From positions 1-64,000 of the forward strand of contig NZ_NEXS01000008.1 of NCBI RefSeq assembly GCF_002810445.1: a DNA stretch of 64,000 bases, read 5' to 3'. Shown piece after piece: positions 54,140 through 63,758 of the stretch. A model generated the notes under the pieces. That model ran no database searches. It was not told the DNA's origin and worked only from the letters and a program-made list of their open reading frames with translations. This stretch comes from Advenella sp. S44. GTDB taxonomy: Bacteria > Pseudomonadota > Gammaproteobacteria > Burkholderiales > Burkholderiaceae_B. Made by a program: the position numbers and the translations under genes. Numbering within the stretch: position 1 is the stretch's first letter; every line of letters begins with the position of its first letter.

Positions 54140-55015
54140 TCAGGATTCAATGAGCAGCGCCTGCAAGGGATTGCTTATATCGAAGGCGTCCAGCGGCTCA
54201 AGGCCAAAATGAGCAGGATAATGGGCTTGGGCGAAATACAGTCCGTCGGCCATGAATGTGGGCGCCGCCACCTTGCGGTCGCGTTCTGCCAGCACCTGCA
54301 CGATCCAGTCGGGCCGATAGCGGCCTTTGCCGACATATAGAAGACAGCCCAGAATATTGCGCACCATGTGATGTAAAAAAGCGTTGGCTTTGAGGGTAAA
54401 GATAAAAAACGTCCCCTGCTGCACAATGCTCAGATGCTCGATGATACGCACCGGGCTGGCCGCCTGGCATTGCGAGGAGCGAAAGCTGCTGAAATCATGT
54501 TGCCCGATCAAATGTCGTGCCGCCATTTGCATCGCGTCCAAGTCGAGCGGATGAAAGTCCCAACCCGCCCTGCCATGCCAATGCGGGGACAAAATGCGTT
54601 CATTGCGCAACAGGTAGACATACGTGCGAGAGGTGGCCGAGAAGCGCGAGTGAAAATCGTCGGGCATTTGGCGAGCCCATCGCACTGTAATATCCGGTGG
54701 CAAATGGGCATTAACCCCTCTTACCCACGACTCCATGCGCCTGTCGATGGCGGTATTGATATGCACCACCTGCGCACGAGCGTGCACGCCGGTATCGGTA
54801 CGTCCCGCGCAAATGGTTGGCGTCGCCTCGCACGTGAAAGCGGCCAGCGCCTTTTCCAGGGTGTCCTGAACCGTACGCCCGCCCGGCTGAGTCTGCCAAC
54901 CCAGATAGGGCTTGCCATTGTAGGCGATGCCCAGTGCGATGCGCCGGGACGCAGATTCGCCCGCCAGCGAAGGCGTCAGGTCAGGATCGGCTTGAAGCGT
55001 CGGAGTCAGGTGCAT
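54140..55015 (-). CDS. truA: tRNA pseudouridine synthase A (TruA)
   Basis: 291 residues from the ATG at 55015. The frame is open to 55102 but those 29 codons are out-of-frame parts of the preceding small gene. [19 protein letters not shown] begins the catalytic core; [17 protein letters not shown] carries the catalytic Asp74; RTYVYLLRN and HHMVRNILG are further family motifs. It makes pseudouridine at positions 38-40 of many tRNAs. The start overlaps the end of the small membrane gene by 35 bases, indicating co-translation. Confidence 0.93.
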   Translation of the reverse strand: MHLTPTLQADPDLTPSLAGESASRRIALGIAYNGKPYLGWQTQPGGRTVQDTLEKALAAFTCEATPTICAGRTDTGVHARAQVVHINTAIDRRMESWVRGVNAHLPPDITVRWARQMPDDFHSRFSATSRTYVYLLRNERILSPHWHGRAGWDFHPLDLDAMQMAARHLIGQHDFSSFRSSQCQAASPVRIIEHLSIVQQGTFFIFTLKANAFLHHMVRNILGCLLYVGKGRYRPDWIVQVLAERDRKVAAPTFMADGLYFAQAHYPAHFGLEPLDAFDISNPLQALLIES

Positions 55016-55196
55016 CCAGATCCAGATTGATGGATTTGAGTTTCTGCTGGAAGGCGTCGTAGCCCGGCCCTGCCGGCAGCCGCGCCTTACGGCGCTGATC
55101 ATGACGTTGCATGATGAACAGGCCCACGACGATGACGCCTAATACACCAAGCAGCCATAGCGCAACATAGTTGCCGATCCAGGTGGGCAGTTCCAT
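54981..55196 (-). CDS. Short single-pass membrane protein at the fimV position
   Basis: 71 residues from the ATG at 55196, two bases after the asd stop codon. One membrane segment ([20 protein letters not shown]) is followed by a basic stretch and [16 protein letters not shown]. In many Burkholderiales the asd-truA interval holds fimV, a large LysM-TM-TPR protein whose C-terminal part is rich in such IDLDL motifs. Here only a TM segment and one SINLDLD motif remain, so it may be a minimal or truncated FimV. It lies between asd and truA with overlapping or near-touching ends, and so belongs to the same transcript. Confidence 0.65.
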   Translation of the reverse strand: MELPTWIGNYVALWLLGVLGVIVVGLFIMQRHDQRRKARLPAGPGYDAFQQKLKSINLDLDAPDSDASSRS

Positions 55197-55198
55197 GG

Positions 55199-56329
55199 TT
55201 ACAGCTCTCCGACGCTGATGCGCAACATGCGACGCAGCGGCTCTGCCGCACCCCACAACAGCTGGTCTCCGACAGTGAATGCACTCAGATACTCGGGCCC
55301 CATGGACATCTTGCGCAAACGACCCACAGGAATATCCAGTGTGCCTGTTGTCGCGACAGGCGTCAGATCCTGCATCGTTTGCTCACGCGTATTGGGGACG
55401 ACTTTGGCCCACTCTGTGCCTTCCTTGAGCATGTCGGTGATTTCGTCAATAGAAACGTCTTTTTTCAACTTGATCGTCAGTGCCTGGCTGTGACAGCGCA
55501 TGGCGCCGATACGGACACACAGGCCATCGATAGGAATGGGAGACGTACCAAAGCCTTCGCCACGACCCAGGATTTTATTGGTTTCTGCCTCGGCCTTCCA
55601 CTCTTCACGGGACTGACCATTGTCGAGCTCTTTGTCTATCCACGGGATCAAGCTGCCACCCAGCGGCACGCCGAACATGTCGCGCGGCAGATTCGGATCT
55701 TGCTGTTTTGCCAGCACCTGGCGGTCTATTTCAAGAATCGCAGAGGCCGGGTCGTCCAGCAACGGCTTGACGGCTGCATTGAGCTGCCCAAACTGGGTCA
55801 GCAGTTCACGCATGTGCTGGGCACCACCGCCAGAGGCTGCCTGGTATGTCATGCTGGTCATCCAGTCGACCAAATCGTGCTTGAACAGGCCGGCCAAGCC
55901 CATCAGCATGCAGCTGACGGTACAGTTGCCACCAACAAAATCGCGCACGCCTTTGCTAATGGCCGTATCGATCACGTTACGGTTCACCGGGTCCAGCACA
56001 ATAATGGAATTGTCTTTCATGCGCAGTGTGCTAGCCGCATCGATCCAGATACCATCCCAGCCGGCGTCTCGCAATTTGCCATGCACCTGCGTGGTGTAGT
56101 CGCCGCCCTGGGCCGTCACAATAATGGGCAATTTCTTCAGTGCGTCAATGTCATGCGCGTCCTGCAAAGGCGCGGCGCCCTCTGCCCAGGCGGGCGCCTT
56201 GCCGCCGGCATTGCTCGTTGAAAAAAAGACCGGATTGATAAAGGCAAAATCGCCTTCATCGCGCATGCGCTGCATAAGCACGGAACCGACCATTCCGCGC
56301 CACCCGACAAAACCCACTGACTGTGACAT
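55199..56329 (-). CDS. asd: Aspartate-semialdehyde dehydrogenase
   Basis: 376 residues, Gram-negative type. [19 protein letters not shown] is the NADP-binding start, [13 protein letters not shown] holds the catalytic Cys136, and [20 protein letters not shown] carries the substrate Arg and catalytic His. It reduces aspartyl phosphate to aspartate semialdehyde, the branch point for lysine, threonine and methionine; the dap genes at 42668-46045 use its product. Leucine genes lie upstream on the same strand, 303 bases away. Confidence 0.95.
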   Translation of the reverse strand: MSQSVGFVGWRGMVGSVLMQRMRDEGDFAFINPVFFSTSNAGGKAPAWAEGAAPLQDAHDIDALKKLPIIVTAQGGDYTTQVHGKLRDAGWDGIWIDAASTLRMKDNSIIVLDPVNRNVIDTAISKGVRDFVGGNCTVSCMLMGLAGLFKHDLVDWMTSMTYQAASGGGAQHMRELLTQFGQLNAAVKPLLDDPASAILEIDRQVLAKQQDPNLPRDMFGVPLGGSLIPWIDKELDNGQSREEWKAEAETNKILGRGEGFGTSPIPIDGLCVRIGAMRCHSQALTIKLKKDVSIDEITDMLKEGTEWAKVVPNTREQTMQDLTPVATTGTLDIPVGRLRKMSMGPEYLSAFTVGDQLLWGAAEPLRRMLRISVGEL

Positions 56330-56438
56330 AATTCTTTACCTGATTCTGTGAAACTGAAAAATTGATTTACTGATAACGGTAGCCAAAATAACTGGCTAAA
56401 ATATTCCAGACTGGTATACCCGTCGGACTATCTCCGAT

Positions 56439-56528
56439 AGAAATATATCAACCAGTAATATACCAATCGGTAATATACCGACCAGTAATATACTAACTAG
56501 TAATATACCAATCAGAAATACCCACTGC
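56439..56528. repeat. 15-base tandem array, 6 copies
   Basis: Exact 15-base spacing: AGAAATATATCAACC, AGTAATATACCAATC, GGTAATATACCGACC, AGTAATATACTAACT, AGTAATATACCAATC and AGAAATACCCACTGC. Consensus AGTAATATACCAAYC. Weaker copies (GAGATATACGTGCT, GAAATATAATCGCGA) continue to about 56570. The palindromic core AATATA and the regular phase are notable. The array begins 110 bases from the asd start codon. Confidence 0.93.
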
Positions 56529-56571
56529 GATCTAACCGCTGAGATATACGTGCTGAAATATAATCGCGATA

Positions 56572-56602
56572 GCGGATGTGCGCAGCCATGCGCGCCATCC
56601 GC
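56572..56602. terminator. Stem-loop downstream of leuB
   Basis: GCGGATG (56572-56578) pairs with CATCCGC (56596-56602), and GCGC with GCGC inside it, after a one-base bulge. It lies 31 bases past the leuB stop (minus strand). No T run follows, so a rho-independent role is uncertain. Confidence 0.45.
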
Positions 56603-56632
56603 CCTGATAAGTAACTGAATCTTATAACTATA

Positions 56633-57709
56633 TCAGTTTAACGCTTTCAATACGGCATCACCCATTTGAGAAGTGGAAACTTTTGTGGTGCCCGCCTCAT
56701 AAATGTCGGCTGTACGCAACCCTTGCTCAAGCACTGCCTTGACGGCATCTTCCACGCGAGCGGCCGCGCTTGCTTCGTTCAGCGAATAGCGCAGCATCAT
56801 GGCGGCCGACAAGATGGTCGCCAGCGGATTGGCCATATTTTTGCCGGCAATATCCGGTGCTGAACCGTGGCTCGGCTCATACAAGCCCTGGTTGGAGGCG
56901 TTCAGGGAGGCCGACGGCAACATGCCGATTGAGCCGGTAAGCATGGCCGCCTCATCCGACAGAATATCGCCGAAGATATTGCCGGTCACGATGACATCGA
57001 ATTCCTTGGGCGCACGCACCAACTGCATGGCGGCATTATCGATATACATATGAGACAGTTGGACATCGGGATAGTCCTTGGACACGTCTATCACGATATC
57101 GCGCCAGAACTGCGAGGTTTCCAGCACGTTGGCCTTGTCTACACTGCACAGTTTCTTGCTGCGTTTTTGCGCGGCTTCAAAACCGATGCGTGCGATGCGC
57201 CGAACTTCGGACTCGGCATAGCGCATGGTATCAAAGCCTTCCTGCTCACCCTTGAATTGGCCCTCTTGAACCACACGCATGCCCCTGGGCTGGCCGAAGT
57301 AAATGTCTCCTGTCAACTCGCGGATGATCAGGATATCCAGGCCAGATACAATTTCGGGCTTGAGGGATGAGGCATTGGCCAGCTGCGGATAAAGAATGGC
57401 CGGCCGCAAATTAGCAAACAAGCCCAGGTTCTTGCGCAGGCCCAGAATGGCCTGTTCAGGACGATGCTCGCGCGGCAGCGAATCGTAATTCCATCCGCCT
57501 ACAGCGCCAAAAAGGATGGCCTGGCTGCGTTTGGCCAGCGCCAGCGTCGCTTCCGGCAGGGGATGGCCATGCAAATCATAAGCCGTGCCGCCGACCGGCG
57601 CCTGTTCCATCGTCAGGTCCAGCCCCAGTGCGCCGAGCACCCGCTGGGCCTGTTCAACGATTTCATGACCGATGCCATCACCGGGAAGAACTGCAATTGT
57701 GTGTGTCAT
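56633..57709 (-). CDS. leuB: 3-isopropylmalate dehydrogenase
   Basis: 358 residues. [17 protein letters not shown] at the N terminus, LLFGAVGG-like [29 protein letters not shown] (substrate Arg and Tyr) and [11 protein letters not shown] plus [18 protein letters not shown] for NAD binding. It oxidises and decarboxylates 3-isopropylmalate to 2-oxoisocaproate in leucine synthesis. It follows leuD by 44 bases. Confidence 0.96.
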   Translation of the reverse strand: MTHTIAVLPGDGIGHEIVEQAQRVLGALGLDLTMEQAPVGGTAYDLHGHPLPEATLALAKRSQAILFGAVGGWNYDSLPREHRPEQAILGLRKNLGLFANLRPAILYPQLANASSLKPEIVSGLDILIIRELTGDIYFGQPRGMRVVQEGQFKGEQEGFDTMRYAESEVRRIARIGFEAAQKRSKKLCSVDKANVLETSQFWRDIVIDVSKDYPDVQLSHMYIDNAAMQLVRAPKEFDVIVTGNIFGDILSDEAAMLTGSIGMLPSASLNASNQGLYEPSHGSAPDIAGKNMANPLATILSAAMMLRYSLNEASAAARVEDAVKAVLEQGLRTADIYEAGTTKVSTSQMGDAVLKALN

Positions 57710-57753
57710 AACGCGTATTTCTCTTGATTTGATATAGGTTTATCGGCTCAGAC

Positions 57754-58410
57754 TTATCCGCTGATTCCGGCACTGCCTTCCAGCCAGGGATGACGCGCCA
57801 GCCGCTCGGCTTCGAATGCGCGGATCTTGTCCGAGCGCCGCAATGTCAGGCCTATGTCGTCAAAGCCGTTAAGCAGGCAGTATTTGCGAAAGGCGTCGAC
57901 CTCAAAGCCCAGTTCCCGCCCGTCAGCAGTAATGACCACCTGGCGTTCGAGGTCAATCCGCAACTTGTAGCCGCTGAATGCACGCACTTCGTCAAACAAT
58001 CGGGCCACTTCCAATTCGGAAAGCACAATGGGCAGCAGGCCGTTCTTGAAGCTGTTGTTGAAGAAAATATCGGCATACGAAGGCGCAATGATCGCCTTGA
58101 ATCCGTACTGGGTAAGCGCCCACGGCGCATGTTCGCGGCTTGAACCACACCCGAAATTTTTGCGCGCGAGCAGGACACTGGCGCCCTGATAGCGCGGCTG
58201 GTTCAATACAAAATCGGGGTTCAGCGGCCGCTTGCTGTTGTCCATGCCCGGTTCGCCATGATCCAGATAACGCAGCTCATCGAACAAATTGGGGCCAAAG
58301 CCCGAACGTTTGATGGATTTCAAAAACTGCTTGGGGATGATCAGGTCTGTATCCACGTTCTCGCGATCCAGGGGTGCAACGAGACCTTCATGAAGGGTAA
58401 ATGCTTCCAT
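57754..58410 (-). CDS. leuD: 3-isopropylmalate dehydratase small subunit
   Basis: 218 residues, aconitase swivel domain. [22 protein letters not shown] at the start, [14 protein letters not shown] in the middle and [20 protein letters not shown] after it are the LeuD hallmarks. It pairs with LeuC in the cytoplasm to interconvert 2- and 3-isopropylmalate. It starts four bases after leuC ends. Confidence 0.96.
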   Translation of the reverse strand: MEAFTLHEGLVAPLDRENVDTDLIIPKQFLKSIKRSGFGPNLFDELRYLDHGEPGMDNSKRPLNPDFVLNQPRYQGASVLLARKNFGCGSSREHAPWALTQYGFKAIIAPSYADIFFNNSFKNGLLPIVLSELEVARLFDEVRAFSGYKLRIDLERQVVITADGRELGFEVDAFRKYCLLNGFDDIGLTLRRSDKIRAFEAERLARHPWLEGSAGISG

Positions 58411-58414
58411 GCTG

Positions 58415-59818
58415 TTATCCTAATTTTCTGACGTCGACGAAATGGCCGGCAATAGCGGCCGCGGCTGCCATGGCGGGGCTCACCAGATGGGTTCTGCCGC
58501 CCTGCCCCTGACGGCCTTCGAAGTTGCGATTGGAGGTGGAGGCGCAACGCTCTCCCGGCTCCAGCCTGTCGGCATTCATGGCCAAGCACATGGAGCAGCC
58601 CGGTTCACGCCATTCGAAGCCGGCTTGCACAAAAATTTTGTCCAGCCCTTCTTTTTCGGCCTGCTGCTTGACCAGACCGGATCCGGGCACCACCATGGCC
58701 TGGATGACATTGGCGGCCACGCGGCGGCCACGCGCCACCTGGGCGGCGGCACGCAGGTCTTCAATTCGGGAATTGGTACAGGAGCCAATGAATACGCGGT
58801 CTACACGGATGTCAGCAATGGGCGTATTGGGCTCCAGGCCCATATACTGCAGCGCACGCTCCATGCCGTTGCGCCGGACATCATCCTTTTCACGATCGGG
58901 ATCAGGAACACGGTCTTCAATGGAAAGAACCATCTCGGGCGAGGTTCCCCAAGTCACTTGCGGGCGCACCTGACGGGCATCGATGTCAACGATTTTGTCA
59001 AACTTGGCATCGGCATCCGAATGCAATGTCTTCCAGTAGCTAACCGCCTGATCCCACAAGACGCCCGTGGGTGAATAAGGACGGTTCTTGAAATACTGAA
59101 TAGTTTTATCGTCTACGGCGACCATACCCGAACGCGCGCCGGCTTCGATCGCCATATTACAGACGGTCATGCGGCCTTCCATGGACAAATCGCTGATGGC
59201 TTTGCCGGCAAATTCAATGGCGTGGCCCGTGCCGCCAGCGGTGCCGATAATACCGATAACGTACAGAACCAGGTCCTTGGCGGTGCAGCCAAAAGGCAGA
59301 TCGCCATTCACGCGAACAAGCATATTCTTGTTCTTTTTCATCAACAGGGTCTGCGTGGCCAGTACATGTTCCACTTCCGAGGTGCCGATGCCAAAAGCCA
59401 GTGCGCCCATCGCGCCATGGGTACTGGTGTGCGAATCACCACAAACCACGGTCATGCCAGGCAAGGTTGCACCCTGTTCCGGACCGATCACATGCACAAT
59501 GCCCTGGCGCAGATCGTTCATGCGAAATTCTGTTACGCCATAAGTCTCGCAGTTTTTGTCCAGCGTATCGACCTGCAGTTTGGAGATGGGATCACTGATA
59601 CCCTGGGCGCGACCCATGGTCGGCACATTGTGGTCGGCCACCGCCAGGTTGGCCGACAGACGCCATGGCTTGCGTTCGGCCAGTGCCAGGCCTTCAAATG
59701 CCTGAGGACTGGTCACTTCATGCAGCAAATGACGGTCAATATATAAAAGACAGGTGCCATCATCTTCCTGGTGCACCACATGGGCGTCCCAGAGTTTATC
59801 GTAAAGGGTCTGAGCCAA
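58415..59818 (-). CDS. leuC: 3-isopropylmalate dehydratase large subunit
   Basis: 467 residues, full length. The [4Fe-4S] cluster cysteines lie in [15 protein letters not shown] and in [45 protein letters not shown] is the aconitase signature. First gene of leuC-leuD-leuB. AGGAGA is its ribosome site. No leader peptide or riboswitch could be identified in the 350-base divergent region upstream. Confidence 0.96.
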   Translation of the reverse strand: MAQTLYDKLWDAHVVHQEDDGTCLLYIDRHLLHEVTSPQAFEGLALAERKPWRLSANLAVADHNVPTMGRAQGISDPISKLQVDTLDKNCETYGVTEFRMNDLRQGIVHVIGPEQGATLPGMTVVCGDSHTSTHGAMGALAFGIGTSEVEHVLATQTLLMKKNKNMLVRVNGDLPFGCTAKDLVLYVIGIIGTAGGTGHAIEFAGKAISDLSMEGRMTVCNMAIEAGARSGMVAVDDKTIQYFKNRPYSPTGVLWDQAVSYWKTLHSDADAKFDKIVDIDARQVRPQVTWGTSPEMVLSIEDRVPDPDREKDDVRRNGMERALQYMGLEPNTPIADIRVDRVFIGSCTNSRIEDLRAAAQVARGRRVAANVIQAMVVPGSGLVKQQAEKEGLDKIFVQAGFEWREPGCSMCLAMNADRLEPGERCASTSNRNFEGRQGQGGRTHLVSPAMAAAAAIAGHFVDVRKLG

Positions 59819-60168
59819 AATGTTCTCCTGATAATGCTGGTATGCGGGTTAATGCGTCAAAGCGCAAGCGCTGCCGTGCGTACCCGTTTATGCTGCCGCC
59901 CGGCATGATGCGACAACACCTGCCGGACTGCACATGAATTGGGCAATGCGCTGGGCAGAACGCGCCAGACGCAAGCATGTACGATAGCTGTATTATGGCC
60001 GATTCGTCAGCGTTAACAAGTCAATACAATATACTGGTATGAATACTACTATATTTAATGGGCGTGCGTTCGGCTGAGCCAAGTGTCGCTTCCCCGCAAA
60101 AGCCGTATCGGAAACAGAAAATTAACAGTATTGTGAGTAGAATAGAGAGCAAATACCCGGAGAGACAA
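59819..60168. other. 350-base divergent spacer between leuC and the omega-aminotransferase
   Basis: Holds the leuC promoter side (about 59830-60000) and the aminotransferase leader with GGAGAG at 60159. A loose AT-rich stretch near 60025-60055 (ATACAATATACTGG) may be the aminotransferase promoter. No leucine-rich leader peptide found. Confidence 0.45.
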
Positions 60169-61488
60169 ATGACACCGCAGACACCCGACCTTTCCCATTT
60201 ATGGATGCCCTTTACCGCGAATCGAAGCTTCAAGGAAGCGCCTCGCCTGCTGTCTTCGGCTAAAGGCATGTACTACAAAAACACCGACGGACGCCAGATA
60301 CTTGATGGATGCGCCGGACTATGGTGCGTCAACGCCGGTCATTGCCGTGATGAAATCGCCCAGGCGATTGCCGCACAGGCGACCACGCTCGATTACGCGC
60401 CCAGTTTCCAGATGGGTCATCCCCTGGCCTTCGAGACTGCCACAGCCGTGGCCGCGCTCATGCCGCAAGAGATGCAGCGCATTTTCTTTACCAATTCCGG
60501 CTCCGAATCGGTAGACACGGCGCTCAAGATAGCACTGGCCTACCACCGGGCAAATGGCCAGCCGCAGCGCACCCGCCTGATTGGACGCGAACGCGGCTAT
60601 CATGGCGTGGGCTTTGGCGGCATCTCGGTGGGCGGCATCAGCCCGAACCGCAAGGCTTTTGCCAATTCGCTGATTCCCAACGTCGATCACCTGCCCCACA
60701 CGCATAATCTGCAACAGAATGCCTTCAGCAAAGGACAGCCCACCTGGGGATCGCATCTGGCCGACGAACTGGAGCGGATCGTTGCCTTGCATGACGCCTC
60801 AACCATTGCGGCCGTCATTGTCGAGCCCATGGCCGGCTCGACCGGCGTATTGGTTCCGCCCAAAGGCTACCTGGAACGGCTGCGCGACATTACCAGCCGA
60901 CACGGAATCCTGCTGATTTTCGATGAAGTCATTACCGGCTTTGGCCGTTTGGGCGCCAATACGGCCAGCCAGTATTTTGGCGTCACGCCCGACATCATCA
61001 CCATGGCAAAGGGAATCAGCAACGCAGCAGTGCCCGTGGGTGCGGTCGCTGTCAAAAATACCCTGTACGATGCCGTGGTCAACGCCAGCGACAATGGCAT
61101 CGAGTTGTTCCATGGCTATACTTACTCGGGCCACCCACTGGCCATGGCGGCCATTGGCGCCACGCTGGCGCTTTATCAGTCCGAACGTATTTTCGACAAT
61201 GCCAGAAAGCTCTCTCCCGTTTTCGAAGCGGCTGCTCATGCACTCAACGGCGTGCCCAATGTCATCGATGTGCGTAATTTGGGCATCGTCGCCGGTGTAG
61301 AGCTGGCACCACGGGAAAACGCCCCCGGCGCACGCGCCGCCGAAGTCTTTCAGCGTTGCTATGAAGCAGGCGTACTGTTACGCTACACGGGCGATACCAT
61401 TGCCATCTCGCCGCCGCTGATTATTAGCGAAGAACAGATCGCTACTCTGTTTGATGTGCTGGGCAAGGCCATCTCCCAGACCGCATAA
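60169..61488 (+). CDS. Omega-amino acid:pyruvate aminotransferase (class III)
   Basis: 439 residues from the ATG at 60169, chosen for GGAGAGACAA upstream; the frame is open back to 60058. MTPQTPDLSHLWMPFTANRSF is typical of beta-alanine:pyruvate transaminases. FFTNSGSESVDTALKIA and YHGVGFGG bind PLP, LLIFDEVITGFGRLG holds the PLP Asp, and ITMAKGISNAAVPVGAV the Schiff-base Lys. It transfers the terminal amino group of beta-alanine or similar amines to pyruvate. No regulator or partner gene adjoins. Confidence 0.9.
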   Translation: MTPQTPDLSHLWMPFTANRSFKEAPRLLSSAKGMYYKNTDGRQILDGCAGLWCVNAGHCRDEIAQAIAAQATTLDYAPSFQMGHPLAFETATAVAALMPQEMQRIFFTNSGSESVDTALKIALAYHRANGQPQRTRLIGRERGYHGVGFGGISVGGISPNRKAFANSLIPNVDHLPHTHNLQQNAFSKGQPTWGSHLADELERIVALHDASTIAAVIVEPMAGSTGVLVPPKGYLERLRDITSRHGILLIFDEVITGFGRLGANTASQYFGVTPDIITMAKGISNAAVPVGAVAVKNTLYDAVVNASDNGIELFHGYTYSGHPLAMAAIGATLALYQSERIFDNARKLSPVFEAAAHALNGVPNVIDVRNLGIVAGVELAPRENAPGARAAEVFQRCYEAGVLLRYTGDTIAISPPLIISEEQIATLFDVLGKAISQTA

Positions 61489-61602
61489 CCGGCCTTCGTG
61501 CTCCGCAGACCTCAAGCCGTTATCTGCGGGATTCTGCGAATGGGCCAGGAGCACAATATTGGGTACACTTGACAACCGCAATCTATTGTTAACTATCGAA
61601 TC

Positions 61603-62931
61603 ATGATTACATTAAACGCAACACACCAGGCAGATCTGACCAGTTGGGTAGACAGTGCCAACATAACGGGCAACGGTTTTCCCATCCAGAATCTGCCTTT
61701 TGCGTCGTTTCGCCGGCACGGATCCGGCGAAGCATTTCGTCCCGGCGTGGGCATCGGCAACCAGATAGTCGATCTGTCCCGCCTGTATGACCTGAATCTG
61801 TTTACCGACAAGGCGCAGCAGGCCCTGGAAGCCTGCCAGGCCATACAGCTCAATGGCCTGATGGCGCTTGGCCAGCCCTACTGGTCTGCGTTGCGACAAG
61901 CATTATCAGAAGCGCTGCGCACCGGATCGGCCCATGAAGACGCCATCCGGCCCTTGCTTGTCGCACAGGAAGACGCAGAATTCATTACGCCGTCACGCAT
62001 CGGCGACTACACCGATTTCTATATTTCTGTGCATCACGCAACGGCCGTCGGCAAACAATTCCGGCCTGATAACCCGCTGTTGCCAAACTACAAATGGGTG
62101 CCCATCGGCTACCACGGCCGGGCCTCCAGCATCGGCGTCTCCGGTCAGGCTTTTCCTCGCCCCGTGGGCCAGACAAAGCCGCAAAATGAAGGCGATGCGC
62201 CCGATTTCGGTCCTTGCAAGCGGCTTGACTATGAACTTGAGCTGGGCATTTTCGTGGGTGAAAGCAACGAACAGGGACAGCGCATTGAAATTGAACAAGC
62301 CGAAAAACACATTTTTGGCTTCTGCATTCTGAACGACTGGTCCGCGCGGGATCTGCAAGCGTGGGAATACGTGCCCTTGGGCCCATTTCTTTCCAAAAAT
62401 TTTGCCTCTACTATATCTCCGTGGATTATCACTACCGAAGCGCTCGAGCCATTCCGCACGACATTCTCTCATCCGGCAAGCGATCCGCAACCACTGCCCT
62501 ACCTGCAATCGCAAGCCAATGCGGAAGGCGGTGCCTATGATATCGAAGTCGAAGTGCAAATTACCACGCAGCAGTCACGCGATAGTGGTCAGCAGCCATA
62601 TACCCTGGCCACCAGCAACTTCAAGGATGCCTACTGGACTGCCTCGCAGCTCATTACGCATCACACGGTAAACGGCTGCAACCTGCAGCCGGGCGACCTG
62701 CTTGGTACCGGTACGCTTTCCGGCCCGGACGCCTCACAGGCCGGCTCACTGCTGGAGCTGACGGCTGCTGGCAAAAAACCCATCACATTACCTTGGGGTG
62801 AAAGTCGCAGCTTCCTGGAAGATGGCGATGAAATCATCATGAAAGCCGTATGTAAAAAAGATGGCTACCCCGACATCTCGTTTGGCATGGTATCGGGCAC
62901 CGTCCTCAAAGCGAATTTCAAGTCGCAATAA
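61603..62931 (+). CDS. fahA: Fumarylacetoacetase
   Basis: 442 residues with both the SH3-like N-terminal domain (about 15-120) and the catalytic FAH domain. GDYTDFYISVHHATAVGKQFRPD holds Asp138 and His145; LDYELELGIF holds Glu211 and Glu213; FCILNDWSARDLQAWEY the next metal Asp. It hydrolyses fumarylacetoacetate to fumarate and acetoacetate, the last step of tyrosine/homogentisate degradation. The usual partner hmgA is not in the window. Ends about 100 bases before the convergent GST gene. Confidence 0.94.
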   Translation: MITLNATHQADLTSWVDSANITGNGFPIQNLPFASFRRHGSGEAFRPGVGIGNQIVDLSRLYDLNLFTDKAQQALEACQAIQLNGLMALGQPYWSALRQALSEALRTGSAHEDAIRPLLVAQEDAEFITPSRIGDYTDFYISVHHATAVGKQFRPDNPLLPNYKWVPIGYHGRASSIGVSGQAFPRPVGQTKPQNEGDAPDFGPCKRLDYELELGIFVGESNEQGQRIEIEQAEKHIFGFCILNDWSARDLQAWEYVPLGPFLSKNFASTISPWIITTEALEPFRTTFSHPASDPQPLPYLQSQANAEGGAYDIEVEVQITTQQSRDSGQQPYTLATSNFKDAYWTASQLITHHTVNGCNLQPGDLLGTGTLSGPDASQAGSLLELTAAGKKPITLPWGESRSFLEDGDEIIMKAVCKKDGYPDISFGMVSGTVLKANFKSQ

Positions 62932-63028
62932 GCGTGTGATAGGTACAATACGCACGCACTAAGCAGCTGGCTATGCAAAAACGGACCGTACAAAACTTGG
63001 CTGTGCTGTCCGTTTCATGATTCTTTGT

Positions 63029-63646
63029 TCATTTGGCCATCGCCTGCGCAAGTCGCTGCGGCGCATGGGGCCTCGTATACATGCGCGCAAGATAGGCCTT
63101 CAGGTTCGGATAGTTCTCCAGCAATCCGATGTGGTCGCCCCAGTCCAGCACATAGGCGGTCACGCAATCCGCAATGGTGATGCTATCGCCAACGATGAAC
63201 TCGCGTCCCTGTATGTGGTGGGCCAGTATCGCGGCCATCTGCAGGAACTCCTCCCTGGCGAGCGCCGCATCCTGGGGAAGACGTTTGCTTTCGGGATACA
63301 CAAAGGAATGCCTGGCAATCCGCCACAGCGGCTGCTCCAGCTCCGTGACGGCAAACATGGACCACGAGTATGCCAGCGCACGCTGTTTTAAATCAGCCGG
63401 CATCAGTCCCTTGGCCGCATACTTTTCTGCCAGGTACATAACGATGGCCGCCGATTCGGTGAGAATCAGATCTCCGTCTACCAGCACGGGTATTTTGCCG
63501 GTCGGGTTCAGCCGCAAGAAATCCGGATCTTTGTTCTCCCCCGCTGCCAGGTTAACAGATACAAATTCAAAGGGAACGTCAAGTTCCTGGAGCGCCCAAA
63601 GCACACGAAGCGAGCGCGTAGGGCCAAATCCATAGAGTTTCATCAT
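63029..63646 (-). CDS. Glutathione S-transferase family protein
   Basis: 205 residues (MKLYGFGPTRSLRVLWALQELDVPFEFVSVNLAAGE). Thioredoxin fold with NPTGKIPVLVDGDLILTESAAIVMYLAEKY (cis-Pro and the ES pair that hold glutathione) and a helical C-terminal domain with SITIADCVTAYVLDWG. Cytoplasmic. It is convergent with the fumarylacetoacetase gene; some GST relatives are maleylacetoacetate isomerases (zeta class, SSCSWRV motif), but that motif is absent here, so a role in tyrosine degradation is not supported. Confidence 0.9.
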   Translation of the reverse strand: MMKLYGFGPTRSLRVLWALQELDVPFEFVSVNLAAGENKDPDFLRLNPTGKIPVLVDGDLILTESAAIVMYLAEKYAAKGLMPADLKQRALAYSWSMFAVTELEQPLWRIARHSFVYPESKRLPQDAALAREEFLQMAAILAHHIQGREFIVGDSITIADCVTAYVLDWGDHIGLLENYPNLKAYLARMYTRPHAPQRLAQAMAK

Positions 63647-63758
63647 CGGTTTCTCCTGTTTCGCAAGATCGCGATTTCACCACGAATTTACCATACAGCC
63701 ATTGGCTCACCACTGACACGCGTCAAAGCATGATGCGCCTGACGCTACAACGCAAAAA

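Larger units (their letters stand above)
56330..56632. other. 303-base spacer between leuB and asd with tandem array
   Basis: Contains, from left to right, the asd leader, the 15-base array (56439-56528) and a stem-loop at 56572-56602. No gene. Confidence 0.5.

Noticed and set aside
55379..56221. 280-residue frame antisense to asd
   Set aside because: Shadow of asd; composition rich in His/Arg/Gln without domain signals.
60021..60168. Leucine-rich attenuator peptide upstream of leuC
   Set aside because: No short frame with consecutive leucine codons followed by a terminator-antiterminator could be seen.
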